Part shown: positions 52,681 through 60,993 of the stretch, in pieces | How the letters are laid out: every line of letters starts with the position of its first letter | Numbering within the stretch: the stretch's first letter is position 1 | Assembly: GCF_018137965.1 (NCBI RefSeq) | Contig: NZ_CP073100.1 | Location: forward strand, 3,235,754-3,299,753 | DNA: 64,000 bases | Origin: Luteolibacter ambystomatis | GTDB taxonomy: Bacteria > Verrucomicrobiota > Verrucomicrobiia > Verrucomicrobiales > Akkermansiaceae | Direction of reading: 5' to 3' | Notes under the pieces: generated by a model | Told to the model about the DNA's origin: nothing | Seen by the model: only the letters and a program-made list of their open reading frames with translations | Databases searched by the model: none | Program-made: the position numbers and the translations under genes

Positions 52681-53379
52681 ATGGAGCCCGCCCGCATCCA
52701 GGATCTGCCAACCGCCGAGCGCCCGCGCGAGAAGCTCGCCCATTTCGGACCAGCCGCGCTCGACAATGCGGAGTTGCTGGCGCTCTTCATCCGCACTGGC
52801 ACCAAGGGCCGCAGTGCGATTCAGATCGGCCGGGATCTGCTTCAGAAATACGGCTCCATCGGTGCCCTGGGGCGAATGCCGGTCACCGCATTGGCGAAGG
52901 AAAAGGGACTCGGCCTCGCGAAGGCATCACAACTGGCGGCGGCCTTCGAACTCGGTGCGCGGGTGGCACGCGAACAGGTCCATCTCACGCCGCTGGATTC
53001 ACCGGAACGAATCTATGATTTTCTCGCTCCGCAACTCGGTCACCAAACACAGGAACATCTCGTCGTGCTACTGGTGGACACCCGGCTGCACCATGCGGGC
53101 ACGATTTCCATTTCGATGGGCACGGTGAATGAAACCATCGCCCACCCGCGGGACATCCTGCGTCCGGCACTCACCCATGGCGCCTACGGCTTCATCCTCG
53201 CACACAACCACCCCTCCGGTGATCCGCGCCCGAGCGGAGCGGATGAAACGATGACACGGCGCATTCAAGAAGCCGCGGAGTTGATGCAACTCCGCTTCCT
53301 CGATCACATCATCATCGGGCGGCCGTCGCCTGCACGGCAGGCATGGTTTTCATTCCGTGAAGCGGGCGTGATCCGCTGA
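52681..53379 (+). CDS. radC: RadC-family JAMM-domain protein
   Basis: 232 residues. The N-terminal helical part has IQDLPTAERPREKLAHFGP and an HhH-like stretch (LGRMPVTALAKEKGLGLAKA). The MPN/JAMM domain shows the metal motif HNHPSGDPRPSGAD in FILAHNHPSGDP and the downstream TRRIQEAAELMQLRFLDHII. Named radC from old E. coli genetics, but the DNA-repair role is unproven. The ATG at 52681 (MEPARIQDLP) is preferred; in-frame ATGs at 52639 and 52669 exist. It is convergent with lipA with only one base between the stops. Confidence 0.93.
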   Translation: MEPARIQDLPTAERPREKLAHFGPAALDNAELLALFIRTGTKGRSAIQIGRDLLQKYGSIGALGRMPVTALAKEKGLGLAKASQLAAAFELGARVAREQVHLTPLDSPERIYDFLAPQLGHQTQEHLVVLLVDTRLHHAGTISISMGTVNETIAHPRDILRPALTHGAYGFILAHNHPSGDPRPSGADETMTRRIQEAAELMQLRFLDHIIIGRPSPARQAWFSFREAGVIR

Positions 53380-53380
53380 C

Positions 53381-54388
53381 TCAGATCGCCTTCACCAGAT
53401 CCGACTTCGCGGCCGGAATGGCGAGGTGTTCCGGTCCGAGCTCAAGCCCCTTGGCCGCTCGGACATCGCTGTCCACCGCATCCATGATGTCGAGTTCCGG
53501 GCGGAAGTCGGCGGCGTGGTAGGAGCTGCGCACCAGCGGGCCGCTGGCGACGTGCTTGAAACCTTTTTCCAGCGCGATGACCTTCAGTTCATCGAACACG
53601 GCGGGCTCGATGTACTCCACCACCGGCAGGTGCTTCGGCGTCGGGCGGAGATACTGGCCGAGCGTGAGCACGGTCACATCATGGGCGAGCAGATCGTCCA
53701 TCGCCTGGAGGATTTCCTCACGGCGTTCGCCAAGGCCCAGCATGATGCCGCTCTTCGTCGCCACGCGGCCGCTCACCATCGCCTTGGCCTTCTTCAGGAC
53801 GGCCAGCGAGCGGTGATACTTCGCACGGGAACGCACCAGCGGAGTGAGCCGCTCGACGGTTTCCAGGTTGTGGTTGAAGATGTGCGGACGGGCGTCCATG
53901 ACCATCTGGAGGGCCCAGTCGCGGTCATTGAAATCAGGCACCAGCACCTCGATGACGATGCCGGGATTGGTCTCTCGGACGGTCTCAATGGTTCGCTGGA
54001 AATGCTCCGCGCCGCCATCCTTGAGATCGTCACGCGCCACCGCGGTGATGACCACGTGTTTCAGGCTCATGCGGCGGGTGGCCTCGGCCACGCGGGCCGG
54101 TTCGTCCGATTCGAGGGCGTCCGGACGGGCGGTCTTGACGGCGCAGAAACCACAGGCGCGGGTGCACTTGTCGCCCGCGATCATGAAGGTGGCGGTTCCC
54201 TGCCCCCAACACTCCCAGCGGTTCGGGCATTGGGCCTCCTCACAGACGGTGACCAGCTTCAGGTCCTGCACCATGGATTTGGTGGACCAGAACACCGGGT
54301 TGTTCGGCAGCCGCACTTTGATCCAGGAGGGCTTCTTCTCCCGGTGCAACGCCGGATCCATCTTCATTTTCGGACCGCAGGCACTCAT
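53381..54388 (-). CDS. lipA: Lipoyl synthase
   Basis: 335 residues. It inserts two sulfurs into octanoyl groups on E2 and H proteins, making the lipoyl cofactor. Both clusters are in place: the auxiliary site Cys49, Cys54, Cys60 in CEEAQCPNRWEC, and the radical-SAM site Cys75, Cys79, Cys82 in CTRACGFC. The final RSSYHA, which supplies the serine ligand of the auxiliary cluster, is also present. MLGLGERREEILQAMDDL and TLGQYLRPTPKHLPV are standard. Later in-frame ATGs (54367 or 54361) could be the real start. lipB is not adjacent. Confidence 0.96.
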   Translation of the reverse strand: MSACGPKMKMDPALHREKKPSWIKVRLPNNPVFWSTKSMVQDLKLVTVCEEAQCPNRWECWGQGTATFMIAGDKCTRACGFCAVKTARPDALESDEPARVAEATRRMSLKHVVITAVARDDLKDGGAEHFQRTIETVRETNPGIVIEVLVPDFNDRDWALQMVMDARPHIFNHNLETVERLTPLVRSRAKYHRSLAVLKKAKAMVSGRVATKSGIMLGLGERREEILQAMDDLLAHDVTVLTLGQYLRPTPKHLPVVEYIEPAVFDELKVIALEKGFKHVASGPLVRSSYHAADFRPELDIMDAVDSDVRAAKGLELGPEHLAIPAAKSDLVKAI

Positions 54389-54519
54389 ATCGACGCGCGG
54401 AAGCTAGTCCTCCCTCCCCCCCGGGGAAAGCGCAAATATCCAACAAAAGATGCCGGAAGCCCGAACGTTCCGGCCTGCCAGCCCGCTCTCCCCAACCAAA
54501 TGAAACACAAAGCTTAACG

Positions 54520-54555
54520 AAAATGCGGACACCGGGAATCCGGCGTCCGCATTTT
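54520..54555 (-). terminator. Intrinsic terminator of the helix-hairpin-helix gene
   Basis: AAAATGCGGAC (54520-54530) pairs with GTCCGCATTTT (54545-54555), and the stem continues past one A/C mismatch through CCGG with a GAAT loop. It lies 23 bases after the stop of the minus-strand gene and gives a T-run on that strand. The CCGG-(G)AAT-CCGG tip matches the one at 23787. Confidence 0.75.
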
Positions 54556-54578
54556 GGAAAATCACGACTGGAGACCAA

Positions 54579-55109
54579 TCAAGCGGCCTTCTTGCCGCCC
54601 TTCGGGGCTTCCGGCTTGGCCGCGGGCTTCTTCTCTTCCTTGGCCGGCTTTTCCTCGGCCTTGAAGTCGCCGGCAGCCCACTTGACGATGCCGTCGAAGG
54701 TCTTTTCACCGATGCCCTTGACCAGGATCAGGTCGTCCACGGTCTTGAGCGGACGGGCCGCCTTGATGTTGGCGGCCTTCTTGTCGCCGACACCCGGAAT
54801 GGCTTCGAGCGCCTTGTCATCGCCGGTGTTGGCGATATCGAGCAGCTTGGCCTTCTGAGGCTCGGTGAGAGTCGCGGAGGACTTCGCGGCATGAGCAAGA
54901 AGCTCCTTGTCCGCAGCGGATTCGCCGGGTTTGGCTTCTTCCTTTTTCTTGTCGGCTGCCGGTGCGGCAGGAGCGGCCTTTTTCTCCTTCTTGGTGGAGG
55001 TTTCAGCGGGCTTGTCCTTGGCATCCCCTGCCTTGGGCGTCGGGTCCGCCGCGAGGAGGGAGAACATGGAGAGACCCAGGACCGACACGGTGGCAATCAC
55101 GCGTTTCAT
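54579..55109 (-). CDS. Secreted helix-hairpin-helix protein with Lys/Ala-rich tails
   Basis: 176 residues. A signal peptide is clear (MKRVIATVSVLGLSMFSLLA, cleavage near AADP). A basic, Ala/Lys/Pro-rich stretch (about 24-75, KKEKKAAPAAPAADKKK) precedes a double helix-hairpin-helix: ALEAIPGVGDKKAANIKAAR and DDLILVKGIGEKTFDGIVKW. The end is again Lys-rich (PAKEEKKPAAKPEAPKGGKK). Tandem HhH outside the cell recalls ComEA, the DNA receptor of competence, but ComEA is normally membrane-anchored and shorter-tailed. DNA binding in the periplasm is the best inference. Starting at 55109 gives the signal peptide; the frame is open far upstream. Confidence 0.8.
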   Translation of the reverse strand: MKRVIATVSVLGLSMFSLLAADPTPKAGDAKDKPAETSTKKEKKAAPAAPAADKKKEEAKPGESAADKELLAHAAKSSATLTEPQKAKLLDIANTGDDKALEAIPGVGDKKAANIKAARPLKTVDDLILVKGIGEKTFDGIVKWAAGDFKAEEKPAKEEKKPAAKPEAPKGGKKAA

Positions 55110-55258
55110 GGTGATGATATGGTTGTTTAAACAGTGGAACAAACAGGCTTCCACGCTTGTTAGAGTGAAAGCCCGGAATGCGGAAAACTCAAGGTGTTTC
55201 CACACGTCTGCTGGGACGCTGCCACCCGCCCGCCTATTCAACCCAAATCCAGGGTTTT

Positions 55259-56509
55259 TCAGGCGTAGCGGTCCGGCGAGAGCATCGCCAGATCGTGCTC
55301 CGTCTTCTCCCGGTCCACCAGGACGGCCGCGAGCCGACCCGTTTCCGGACCGAGGCTCAGTCCCATCATGGAATGGCCGGTGGCGACCGTCAGATTGGAC
55401 GCCGCCCGGGTGCGTCCGAGATAGGGCATGCCGTCCGGCGAACAGGGTCGGAAGCCCTGCCACGGCTTGATGCCGTCGAAGTCGGACGGCTTGAATTTCG
55501 GGAAATAGTCCGGCAGCGCCTTGAGGATGCCCGCCACCCGGCGTGGCTCGATCTTCTCCTGCTTTCCACTGATTTCCATGGTGCCTCCGACCCGGAGGGA
55601 ATTCCCCATCGGCGTGACCGCCACGCGGGCCTCGGTGAGCACGGAGCAAAGGGTCGGCAGTTCCACCGGATTCGGGTTGGTCAGGCTGTAGCCCTTGCCC
55701 GCCTGCATCGGAATCTTCAGCCCGAGATCGCGCACGAGATCGTCCGACCACGCGCCCCCACAGAGCACGAATTCATCCGCCTCCAGCTCGCCTGCGGGCG
55801 TCTGGATCGCACGAAGCCTGCCACCCTCCTTCTTCCAGCCGGTCACCTCGGTATTCCAGCGGAAGGTGCCACCCGCCGCCAGAATGCGGCGCTCCAGCAC
55901 GGCGATGAATTTCTCCGGAGCCATGTGGCAGTCCTTCGGAAACCACACCGACCCGGCCACATCCATGGTGATCGTGGGATCGACCTTGGCAGTGCCCGCG
56001 GCATCCAGCACCTCGGCGGGTACGCCGAGCGCGTTCGCCTTCGCCGCCACGGCCGCCTCTTCATCAAGGCCGTGCTGCGTCTTGCACAACATCAGAAGTC
56101 CTTTGGTCACCAGACCGAAATCCTCGCCCTCCGCGGCATATTGGAGATACAGTTCACGGCTGGCGAGATTGAGATCGCGCAGCAACGGTGAAGCCGCCTC
56201 CACGTGAGAGCGGGTCGCTGCCTGCATGAACTTGATGCCCCACGACACCAGATCGAGATCGAAGCGCGGCTTGATGTAAAACGGCGACTCCGGATTCCAC
56301 ATCCACTTAAAGCCGAGCGCGACCATCCCGGGCGCGGCGAGTGGAATGAAATGGCTCGGCACTACCATGCCCGCATTGCCGAAGGAACAACCGCTGCGCT
56401 GCTGCGGCTGGCGGTCGACCACGGTCACGCGGTGGCCGCGCTTGAGACAGGCTTCCGCCGCGGAGAGACCGATCACGCCTCCGCCGATGATGATGACATG
56501 CTTGGACAT
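55259..56509 (-). CDS. D-amino-acid dehydrogenase, probably D-hydroxyproline oxidising
   Basis: 416 residues, DadA/glycine-oxidase fold. The FAD-binding start VIIIGGGVIGLSAAEACLKR, the CSFGNAGMVVPSHFIPLAAP segment, the VLCGGAWSDDLVRDLG motif and the C-terminal WQGFRPCSPDGMPYLGRTRA and TVATGHSMMGLSLGPETGRL fit D-hydroxyproline dehydrogenases and DadA proteins. Next to hydroxyproline epimerase, its likely reaction is oxidation of cis-4-hydroxy-D-proline to 1-pyrroline-4-hydroxy-2-carboxylate, passing electrons to quinone or O2. It is last in the minus-strand operon, 17 bases after the epimerase gene. ATG at 56509 chosen for the Rossmann start. Confidence 0.87.
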   Translation of the reverse strand: MSKHVIIIGGGVIGLSAAEACLKRGHRVTVVDRQPQQRSGCSFGNAGMVVPSHFIPLAAPGMVALGFKWMWNPESPFYIKPRFDLDLVSWGIKFMQAATRSHVEAASPLLRDLNLASRELYLQYAAEGEDFGLVTKGLLMLCKTQHGLDEEAAVAAKANALGVPAEVLDAAGTAKVDPTITMDVAGSVWFPKDCHMAPEKFIAVLERRILAAGGTFRWNTEVTGWKKEGGRLRAIQTPAGELEADEFVLCGGAWSDDLVRDLGLKIPMQAGKGYSLTNPNPVELPTLCSVLTEARVAVTPMGNSLRVGGTMEISGKQEKIEPRRVAGILKALPDYFPKFKPSDFDGIKPWQGFRPCSPDGMPYLGRTRAASNLTVATGHSMMGLSLGPETGRLAAVLVDREKTEHDLAMLSPDRYA

Positions 56510-56526
56510 GAAGATGGAAAAAGGAA

Positions 56527-57453
56527 TCAGACGATGCCTGCACGAAACGGATCCGCAGGATCGAAACAAAGGCGCGCGTCCACCGTGATGAAGGCTGTGC
56601 CGCGGATGGTCGGAATGATTTCACCGGCCGCTTGATCGAGCCATTGGAAAGATCCGGTGAAGGAACTGCCCACCACACTCTCCTGGATCCACTCATCGCC
56701 TTCATCAAGTTTCCCGTCCGCCGCAAGGCAAGCGAGCTTCGCGCTGGTACCAGTGCCGCACGGCGAGCGGTCGTAAGCTTTCCCCGGACAAAGCACGAAA
56801 TTCCGCGAGTGGCCGCCGTTCTGGCCGGGACCGAACAACTCGATGTGATCGATCTCCGGATGGCCTTGCGCGTTTGCCGCCACACGGATCTTCCATGTCA
56901 ACGCCGTGAGCTCCTCGGCGCGGGAAACGCTCAACTCTTCCTGCAACGAGGTGACGAGGTAGAACCAGTTGCCGCTCCACGCTAGATCGCCACGCACTTC
57001 GCCGATGCCGGGAACGTCCACCGCGAGATCCTTGATCGTGCGACGGCTCGGCACGTTGGTGATCGCGACCGTGCCGTCCTCGGCCAGCGTGGCAGTGACC
57101 ACCCCGACCGGCGTATCGATGCGATGCGAACCGGGGCCGATCTTTCCGAGATGCGCGAGCGTCACCACCAGACCGATGGTGCCATGCCCGCACATGCCAA
57201 GGTAGCCGACGTTGTTGAAAAAGATCACGCCCGCCACGCAGTCCGGTTCATGCGGCTCGACGAGCAAGGCGCCCACCAGCACATCGGAACCACGCGGCTC
57301 CAGCACCACCGAGCGGCGGAACTCATCATGATCCTCACTGAAGCGGACAACGCGATCAGCCAAAGGACCGGTTCCAAGATCCGGACCGTCTTCGATCACG
57401 GTGCGGGTCGGCTCGCCGCCGGTGTGGGAGTCGATGACTCGGACGAATTTCAT
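56527..57453 (-). CDS. 4-hydroxyproline 2-epimerase
   Basis: 308 residues, proline-racemase family. It converts trans-4-hydroxy-L-proline to cis-4-hydroxy-D-proline without cofactor. Both catalytic cysteines are in place: Cys88 in YLGMCGHGTIG and Cys232 in RSPCGTGTSAK. The N-terminus KFVRVIDSHTGGEPTRTV and the NVGYLGM segment are typical. The Cys pair excludes the related trans-3-hydroxyproline dehydratases, which have Ser or Thr at one position; proline racemase is possible but the operon favours hydroxyproline. Start at 57453 by similarity. It lies 13 bases after the zincin gene and 17 bases before the flavoenzyme gene. Confidence 0.92.
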   Translation of the reverse strand: MKFVRVIDSHTGGEPTRTVIEDGPDLGTGPLADRVVRFSEDHDEFRRSVVLEPRGSDVLVGALLVEPHEPDCVAGVIFFNNVGYLGMCGHGTIGLVVTLAHLGKIGPGSHRIDTPVGVVTATLAEDGTVAITNVPSRRTIKDLAVDVPGIGEVRGDLAWSGNWFYLVTSLQEELSVSRAEELTALTWKIRVAANAQGHPEIDHIELFGPGQNGGHSRNFVLCPGKAYDRSPCGTGTSAKLACLAADGKLDEGDEWIQESVVGSSFTGSFQWLDQAAGEIIPTIRGTAFITVDARLCFDPADPFRAGIV

Positions 57454-57466
57454 GAAAAGATGAAAA

Positions 57467-58333
57467 TCACTTCTTGGGTTGTTCCTTCTGATCCGCCTGC
57501 TGGGGAGGCCAGTGGAATTCCCGCACATGCCCTTCCGGCACGCCTTTCAAATGGGCACGGTCTTCAGGAGCGCGCTTCGAGGGCCGGAGATAACGCCACG
57601 GCTTGTCGCCATAGACCTCGGCACAAAGCGCGGCCACCTTCGGATCGTATTCCTTCAGCTCCACGCGCGTGTTGACGTGGTTGTGCTCGTTGTCGTTCTC
57701 GCGGTTGTCATCGAACCAACTCTGCGTCGCTTCCGCCCAGTATTCCTGGCGGTTGCTTCCGGCATATTTGCCCTTCCACAGACCAGCCGCCACCGCCGCG
57801 TCATAGGACGCCTTGAGGCGCTTGTCGAAAGTCGGGTCCACCGCCTTCATGCCGGTTTCATGGATGGCATGGGCGAACTCATGGATCATGATGTTCTCGG
57901 ACGAATACGGATCGTCTTTGAACTCGATCAGGTTTTCCTCCGCACAGCTCACACAGGGATTCTCCGGCGTGGCACCCAGCCCACGCGCGCGCCGGTCCCA
58001 GTAGGCCTTCGGCGTCAGCTTCGAGTGCTCCGGCACATCGGTGGTGAATTCCGTGGCTGCCATCACCGTGAGGTGGACTTTCGCCTTGGTCATGGCCTCC
58101 AGAATATCCTTCCGGCCATCAAGCACGCGACGGATGATCCATGCCGCCTCGCGCAAGGCATCGTCCGCCACCTTGTCGGAACTGACGATCGGGAATCCCT
58201 CCACCAGCATCTGGCGCTGGTAGAACGGAGATAAAACCAGGCGCTCCCGCACCGCCGGATCCACCGCGGTGACATCCGCCGGTTCGGCGGAAGCCAATGC
58301 GGTGAGAGCGAGCAGGAGCGCCTGGAGTCTCAT
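57467..58333 (-). CDS. Secreted zincin metallopeptidase in the hydroxyproline operon
   Basis: 288 residues, signal peptide about 1-16 (MRLQALLLALTALASA). A gluzincin-like site is visible: HEFAH at 151-155 in ENIMIHEFAHAIHETG, and downstream EYWAEATQSWFDDN, where Glu197 or Glu201 could be the third zinc ligand. Two Cys (CVSC, 127-130) lie upstream. The fold seems related to anthrax-lethal-factor-like zincins, but no family is assigned with certainty. It probably cuts proteins or peptides outside the cytoplasm. Gaps to its neighbours are 19 and 13 bases, so it is a full member of the operon, which suggests it releases hydroxyproline-containing peptides. Confidence 0.75.
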   Translation of the reverse strand: MRLQALLLALTALASAEPADVTAVDPAVRERLVLSPFYQRQMLVEGFPIVSSDKVADDALREAAWIIRRVLDGRKDILEAMTKAKVHLTVMAATEFTTDVPEHSKLTPKAYWDRRARGLGATPENPCVSCAEENLIEFKDDPYSSENIMIHEFAHAIHETGMKAVDPTFDKRLKASYDAAVAAGLWKGKYAGSNRQEYWAEATQSWFDDNRENDNEHNHVNTRVELKEYDPKVAALCAEVYGDKPWRYLRPSKRAPEDRAHLKGVPEGHVREFHWPPQQADQKEQPKK

Positions 58334-58352
58334 TGCGTGCAAAGGGTTTGGA

Positions 58353-59291
58353 TTACTTGCGCTTCGGCACCTTCGGCGCGTTGGCGATGCCGTCATGGAT
58401 GACTTTGAGGACGGCCTTGCGTTCGGCGCCCTTGAGGATGGTGCGCGGAGCGCGGACCCACTCGGTGCCGAGGCCGACTTCCTGGACGCACAGCTTGATG
58501 TACTGCACGAACTTGATGTGGACGTCGAGATGAAGCAGCGGTGTGAACCAGCGGTATATCTCCACCGCCTTCTGCCACTCGCCCGCCTGCATCAGCTCCC
58601 AGAGATACTGGTTCTGCTCCGGGAAGGCGATGCCGGTGCCGGCCACCCAGCCATCGATGCCAAGCACGGCGCTCTCCAGCGCGAGGTCATCCACACCGGT
58701 GAAGATCGCATAACGGCCGCCGATGGTGTTGTGAAGATCGGTCACGCGGCGGGTGTTGCCGGAGCTTTCCTTGAGCGCGACAAAGTTCTTCACGTCCGCC
58801 AGCTTCGCGAACATCTCCGGAGTGATGTCGTTCCCATAGCTGATCGGGTTGTTGTAGATCATGATCGGCAGGCCGGTCGACTTCGCCACCGTGCGGAAGT
58901 GGAGCATCGTCTCATCCGGATCCGGGGTCTTGTAGTTCATGCCCGGCATCAGCATGTAGCCATCGGCACCCAGCTTCTCACAGTCCTTCACGAAGCGGAT
59001 GGCCTCCGCGGTGGAGGTCTCCGCAACACCGGAAAGCACCGGCACACGGCCCTTCACCGTCTTCACCATCTCCGCCATCACCAGGCGCTTTTCCTCGGCG
59101 GTCATCGACTGGTTTTCACCGAGGGAACCAAGGAAAACGAGACCGCTGATCCCGGACTTGATGAGCACTTCGGTGTGGCGGGCGGTGCCTTCGATATCGA
59201 GGGAACCATCCTTGTGCATCTGGGTGGTGATGGCCGGGAAGACCCCACTCCAGGGGCCGGGAGATTTGCGGGAACGGGCGGATGTTGCCAT
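58353..59291 (-). CDS. DapA-family lyase, probably 1-pyrroline-4-hydroxy-2-carboxylate deaminase
   Basis: 312 residues. DHDPS/NAL-type TIM barrel: WSGVFPAITTQMHKDGSLDI, ISGLVFLGSLGENQSMTAEE, the catalytic Tyr of MIYNNPISYG and the Schiff-base Lys in NFVALKESSG. Members of this family can be dihydrodipicolinate synthases, N-acetylneuraminate lyases or deaminases. Its position between the epimerase/flavoenzyme genes and the divergent semialdehyde dehydrogenase fits 1-pyrroline-4-hydroxy-2-carboxylate deaminase, which makes alpha-ketoglutarate semialdehyde. It is first in the minus-strand operon. The ATG at 59303 (four residues earlier) is equally possible. Confidence 0.87.
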   Translation of the reverse strand: MATSARSRKSPGPWSGVFPAITTQMHKDGSLDIEGTARHTEVLIKSGISGLVFLGSLGENQSMTAEEKRLVMAEMVKTVKGRVPVLSGVAETSTAEAIRFVKDCEKLGADGYMLMPGMNYKTPDPDETMLHFRTVAKSTGLPIMIYNNPISYGNDITPEMFAKLADVKNFVALKESSGNTRRVTDLHNTIGGRYAIFTGVDDLALESAVLGIDGWVAGTGIAFPEQNQYLWELMQAGEWQKAVEIYRWFTPLLHLDVHIKFVQYIKLCVQEVGLGTEWVRAPRTILKGAERKAVLKVIHDGIANAPKVPKRK

Positions 59292-59321
59292 GCCAGCGAC
59301 CATAGCGCCCCGCCTTCAAGT

Positions 59322-59362
59322 GGTATTGTCCAAAATACCCTGCGAAAGTGCCAAAATGACAC
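59322..59362. promoter_or_regulatory. Candidate operators between the divergent hydroxyproline operons
   Basis: GGTATTGTCCAAAATACC (59322-59339) is a perfect 6-6-6 palindrome. Nine bases on, GTGCCAAAATGACAC (59348-59362) is a palindrome with one mismatch. Both contain CCAAAAT, the two copies being 21 bases apart (two helical turns). They fill the middle of the 94- to 106-base gap from which both operons start. No regulator gene is adjacent. Confidence 0.5.
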
Positions 59363-59397
59363 AAGCCATCCGGCCTCGCGCGGTTTATTAAACGAAC

Positions 59398-60993
59398 ATG
59401 TCACTCCACGGACAATCGCTCATCGCCGGCCGCCGCAGCGCGGGCGGGCAGCCCGTTTTCCAAGCCGTCTCACCACTCGACAGCACCACGCTGGAAGGAA
59501 ACTTCGCCACCGCCACCGAGGCCGAAGTGAATGAAGCACTGGAAGCCGCGAAGGCCGCTTTCCCAGCCTTCCGCGATGCCGATGGCGAGACCCGCGCGTT
59601 GTTCCTCGAAGCGATCGCCGATGGCATCATGGAACTCGGCACGACCTTGATCGACCGCGCCCGCCTCGAAAGCGGCCTGCCGGTTCCACGTCTCGAAGGC
59701 GAACGCGGCCGCACCGTCAACCAGCTCCGTATGTTCGCGAAGATCGCCCGCGAAAACTCGTGGTATGACGCGCGCATCGAAACCGCCCAGCCCGACCGCC
59801 AGCCGATCCCGAAACCGGACCTGCGCCGCGCGATGCAACCGATCGGCCCGGTGGTGGTCTTCGGCGCCAGCAATTTCCCCCTCGCCTTCTCCGTGGCCGG
59901 CGGCGACACCGCCTCTGCTCTCGTCACCGGCAATCCGGTGGTGGTGAAGGCCCACGAAGCGCATCCCGGCACCTCGGAGTTGGTCGGTGAAGTGATCGCC
60001 GCCGCCGCCGCAAAAACCGGTCTGCCCGCGGGCGTGTTCTCAATGGTGCAGGGCAATGGCCGCACGGTCGGACCATGGCTGGCGAAGCACCCGGCCACCA
60101 GGGCCATCGGCTTCACCGGCTCGCTCGCCGCAGGCCGCGCGCTCTTCGATGCCGCCGCCTCCCGCCCCGATCCGATCCCCGTGTTTGCGGAAATGGGCAG
60201 CCTCAATCCCATCGTCCTGCTTCCCGGCACGCTGAAGAGCCGCCCTGCGGAAACCGCCGCGCTGCTGGCCACCTCCGCCACCGCCGGCGCCGGACAATTC
60301 TGCACCAAGCCGGGCATCATCATCGCCACGGAGGGCGAAGGCCTCGATGCCTTCCGCACCGCGTTGTCCTCCGCCTTCGCCGCCGTGCCGCCCACCACCA
60401 TGCTCCACGCAGGCATCGCCGCCACCTACTGTAAATCCAGTAGAAAACTCGCGGAGCACGCCGCGCTCACGATTGTCGGACGCAGCTCCGCGGAGGCCGA
60501 TACCACCGCCACCCAAGGCAGCGCGCTGATGGTGGAAACCACGGCGGAGAAGTTCCTCGCCCACCCGGAACTCGCGCATGAGGTCTTCGGTCCGTTCTCC
60601 ACGCTCGTCGTGGCCAAGTCCGCGGATGAAGTCACGGATGTCCTCAGCACGCTCGGCGGCCAGCTCACCGCGTCCATCTTCGGGAATGATGCGGATCTCG
60701 CATCCTCGGCACCGCTGGTTTCCCAGCTCTCCGAAATCGCCGGACGCGTGATCATCAATGGCGTGCCAACCGGCGTGGAAGTGAACACCTCCATGCAGCA
60801 CGGCGGCCCCTGGCCCGCATCGAGCGACGCGCGCTTCACCTCGGTGGGCACCGCGGCGCTTGAAAGATTCGTGCGTCCCGTTTCTTACCAAGGAGCCCCG
60901 CAGACCCTCCTGCCCCCAGCATTGCGCGACTGCAATCCGCTTCAGATCGACCGCCTCGTCAACGGCGTCCACACCCGCGAGTCCATCCAATGA
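59398..60993 (+). CDS. Alpha-ketoglutarate semialdehyde dehydrogenase
   Basis: 531 residues. An ALDH-superfamily protein of the type III KGSADH group: it starts MSLHGQSLIAGRR, has AMQPIGPVVVFGASNFPLAF, VKAHEAHPGTSELVG, GFTGSLAAGRALFD, Glu265 in FAEMGSLNPIVLLP, and the nucleophile Cys302 in AGAGQFCTKPG. The end HGGPWPASSDARFTSVG is characteristic. It oxidises 2,5-dioxopentanoate to 2-oxoglutarate with NAD(P)+, the last step of hydroxyproline (and pentose/hexarate) breakdown. The stop overlaps the next gene's ATG (ATGA), so translation is coupled to the S9 peptidase. Confidence 0.93.
   Translation: MSLHGQSLIAGRRSAGGQPVFQAVSPLDSTTLEGNFATATEAEVNEALEAAKAAFPAFRDADGETRALFLEAIADGIMELGTTLIDRARLESGLPVPRLEGERGRTVNQLRMFAKIARENSWYDARIETAQPDRQPIPKPDLRRAMQPIGPVVVFGASNFPLAFSVAGGDTASALVTGNPVVVKAHEAHPGTSELVGEVIAAAAAKTGLPAGVFSMVQGNGRTVGPWLAKHPATRAIGFTGSLAAGRALFDAAASRPDPIPVFAEMGSLNPIVLLPGTLKSRPAETAALLATSATAGAGQFCTKPGIIIATEGEGLDAFRTALSSAFAAVPPTTMLHAGIAATYCKSSRKLAEHAALTIVGRSSAEADTTATQGSALMVETTAEKFLAHPELAHEVFGPFSTLVVAKSADEVTDVLSTLGGQLTASIFGNDADLASSAPLVSQLSEIAGRVIINGVPTGVEVNTSMQHGGPWPASSDARFTSVGTAALERFVRPVSYQGAPQTLLPPALRDCNPLQIDRLVNGVHTRESIQ

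Noticed and set aside
58353..59303. Dihydrodipicolinate synthase (dapA) of lysine synthesis
   Set aside because: Fold and Lys/Tyr sites fit, but the operon with hydroxyproline enzymes makes a deaminase far more likely.
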